DNA of 11,983 nucleotides from contig CAJTSH010000066.1 in the NCBI GenBank assembly GCA_910578885.1, forward strand, positions 1-11,983. Direction: 5' to 3'. The DNA is from an uncultured Lachnospiraceae bacterium (lineage in GTDB: Bacteria; Bacillota; Clostridia; Lachnospirales; Lachnospiraceae). Below the pieces are notes generated by a model, which saw only the letters and a list, made by a program, of their open reading frames with translations, was not told where the DNA came from and made no database searches. The translations under genes and the position numbers were made by a program. Below are positions 11,692-11,983 of the stretch, in pieces; positions within the stretch are counted from its first letter, which is position 1, and every line of letters begins with the position of its first letter.

Positions 11692-11983
11692 CTGGCATAA
11701 AAATAGCATGAATGCCATCTGGTTTGGTATAATTGAGTTGCTCAGAAACAATTAAAACCGGAGGACTCATGCTATGAATAAAAGTATAACACAAGACACT
11801 CAGAATGATAACCAGATTTCTAAAACTATCCAAAGTTTTTTTACAAGATTCCATATTTCTTCTGCATTGAAATCTGCTAACGCTTATAAGAGAAAAGGAA
11901 TTCCTGTTGCGGAAATCTTTCAGTACCTGTTTCTGCTGGTTTTTTCCAACAGAAGCATGTACATGAATCTTCTTACTGGAAAA
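11692..11983 (+). mobile_element. IS4-type insertion sequence, left end (runs off the window)
   Basis: The start of a transposase gene with its own leader begins shortly after the stop of the preceding frame. The left boundary is approximate (somewhere in 11640-11700), because the right terminal repeat and the target duplication lie outside the window. Confidence 0.55.
11774..11983 (+). CDS. IS4-family-like transposase, N-terminal 70 residues
   Basis: The ATG at 11774 follows GGAGGA with good spacing. The visible protein runs MNKSITQDTQNDNQ...FFTRFHISSALKSANAYKRKG and then IPVAEIFQYLFLLVFSNRSM...NLLTGK. The A-Y-K-R-K-G-I-P-V segment followed by FQYLFLLVFSNRSMYMNLLTG is the typical N-terminus of a group of IS4-like DDE transposases found in many Clostridia (recalled, not searched). 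The DDE catalytic residues lie beyond the window edge. A 9-bp inverted repeat (11703-11711 with 11767-11775) covers the start codon. Confidence 0.75.
   Translation, partial: MNKSITQDTQNDNQISKTIQSFFTRFHISSALKSANAYKRKGIPVAEIFQYLFLLVFSNRSMYMNLLTGK

Overview
The window looks like an accessory, mobile-element-rich stretch from a low-to-mid GC gut-type Firmicute, probably a Clostridia/Lachnospiraceae relative. The support is AAGGGGG or GGAGG ribosome binding sites, LxGC lipoproteins, a lysine-rich Fn3 tail of the kind common on Lachnospiraceae surface proteins, a group IIC-like intron, and an IS4-type transposase. No rRNA, tRNA or CRISPR array was seen.

Left edge (1-630): the first 53 bases read on the minus strand like the 5' end of a group IIC intron, sitting just behind a strong terminator hairpin. 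Next comes an orphan hypervariable cassette of diversity-generating retroelement (DGR) type, VR1 (minus strand, 245-440), then hairpins and the 3' end of a short tyrosine recombinase gene (629-1201, minus). Upstream of the recombinase is a 16-8-16 inverted repeat with loxP-like geometry, plus a separate half copy of its arm.

Middle (1520-7815): a plus-strand cargo operon for the cell envelope. It encodes a zinc-ribbon polytopic membrane protein, a 48-residue protein, a truncated lipoprotein, two single-pass membrane proteins, a large WG-repeat-like lipoprotein, and a secreted protein ending in an Fn3 module. The truncated lipoprotein is a shrunken, decayed copy of the WG lipoprotein, and its upstream flank is duplicated as well. 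Directly behind the operon is a second DGR-type cassette, VR2 (plus strand, 7891-8086). VR2 has the same length and the same edges as VR1 but a different centre. Both cassettes lack the N-terminal part of a target protein, and no reverse transcriptase or template repeat lies in the window. The two cassettes point outward and bracket the recombinase and cargo.

Right part (8155-9432, minus): three small genes of a conjugative-element or prophage style accessory module. They are a sigma region-4-like regulator with a four-cysteine cluster, a 58-residue protein and a 144-residue protein. The regulator has a terminator-containing, foldable leader. Upstream lies a gene-free control region (9500-9900). 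It holds a helically phased array of AGCGAA hexamers, a near-consensus sigma-A promoter and a long structured leader, which together feed an unrecognised 183-residue gene (9907-10458).

The window ends with a terminator and promoter, a helical-protein gene that shifts by -1 into a membrane-anchored frame, and the start of an IS4-type insertion sequence that runs off the edge. The most unusual elements are the paired orphan variable cassettes around a recombinase-bearing surface operon, and the AGCGAA array with its structured leader.
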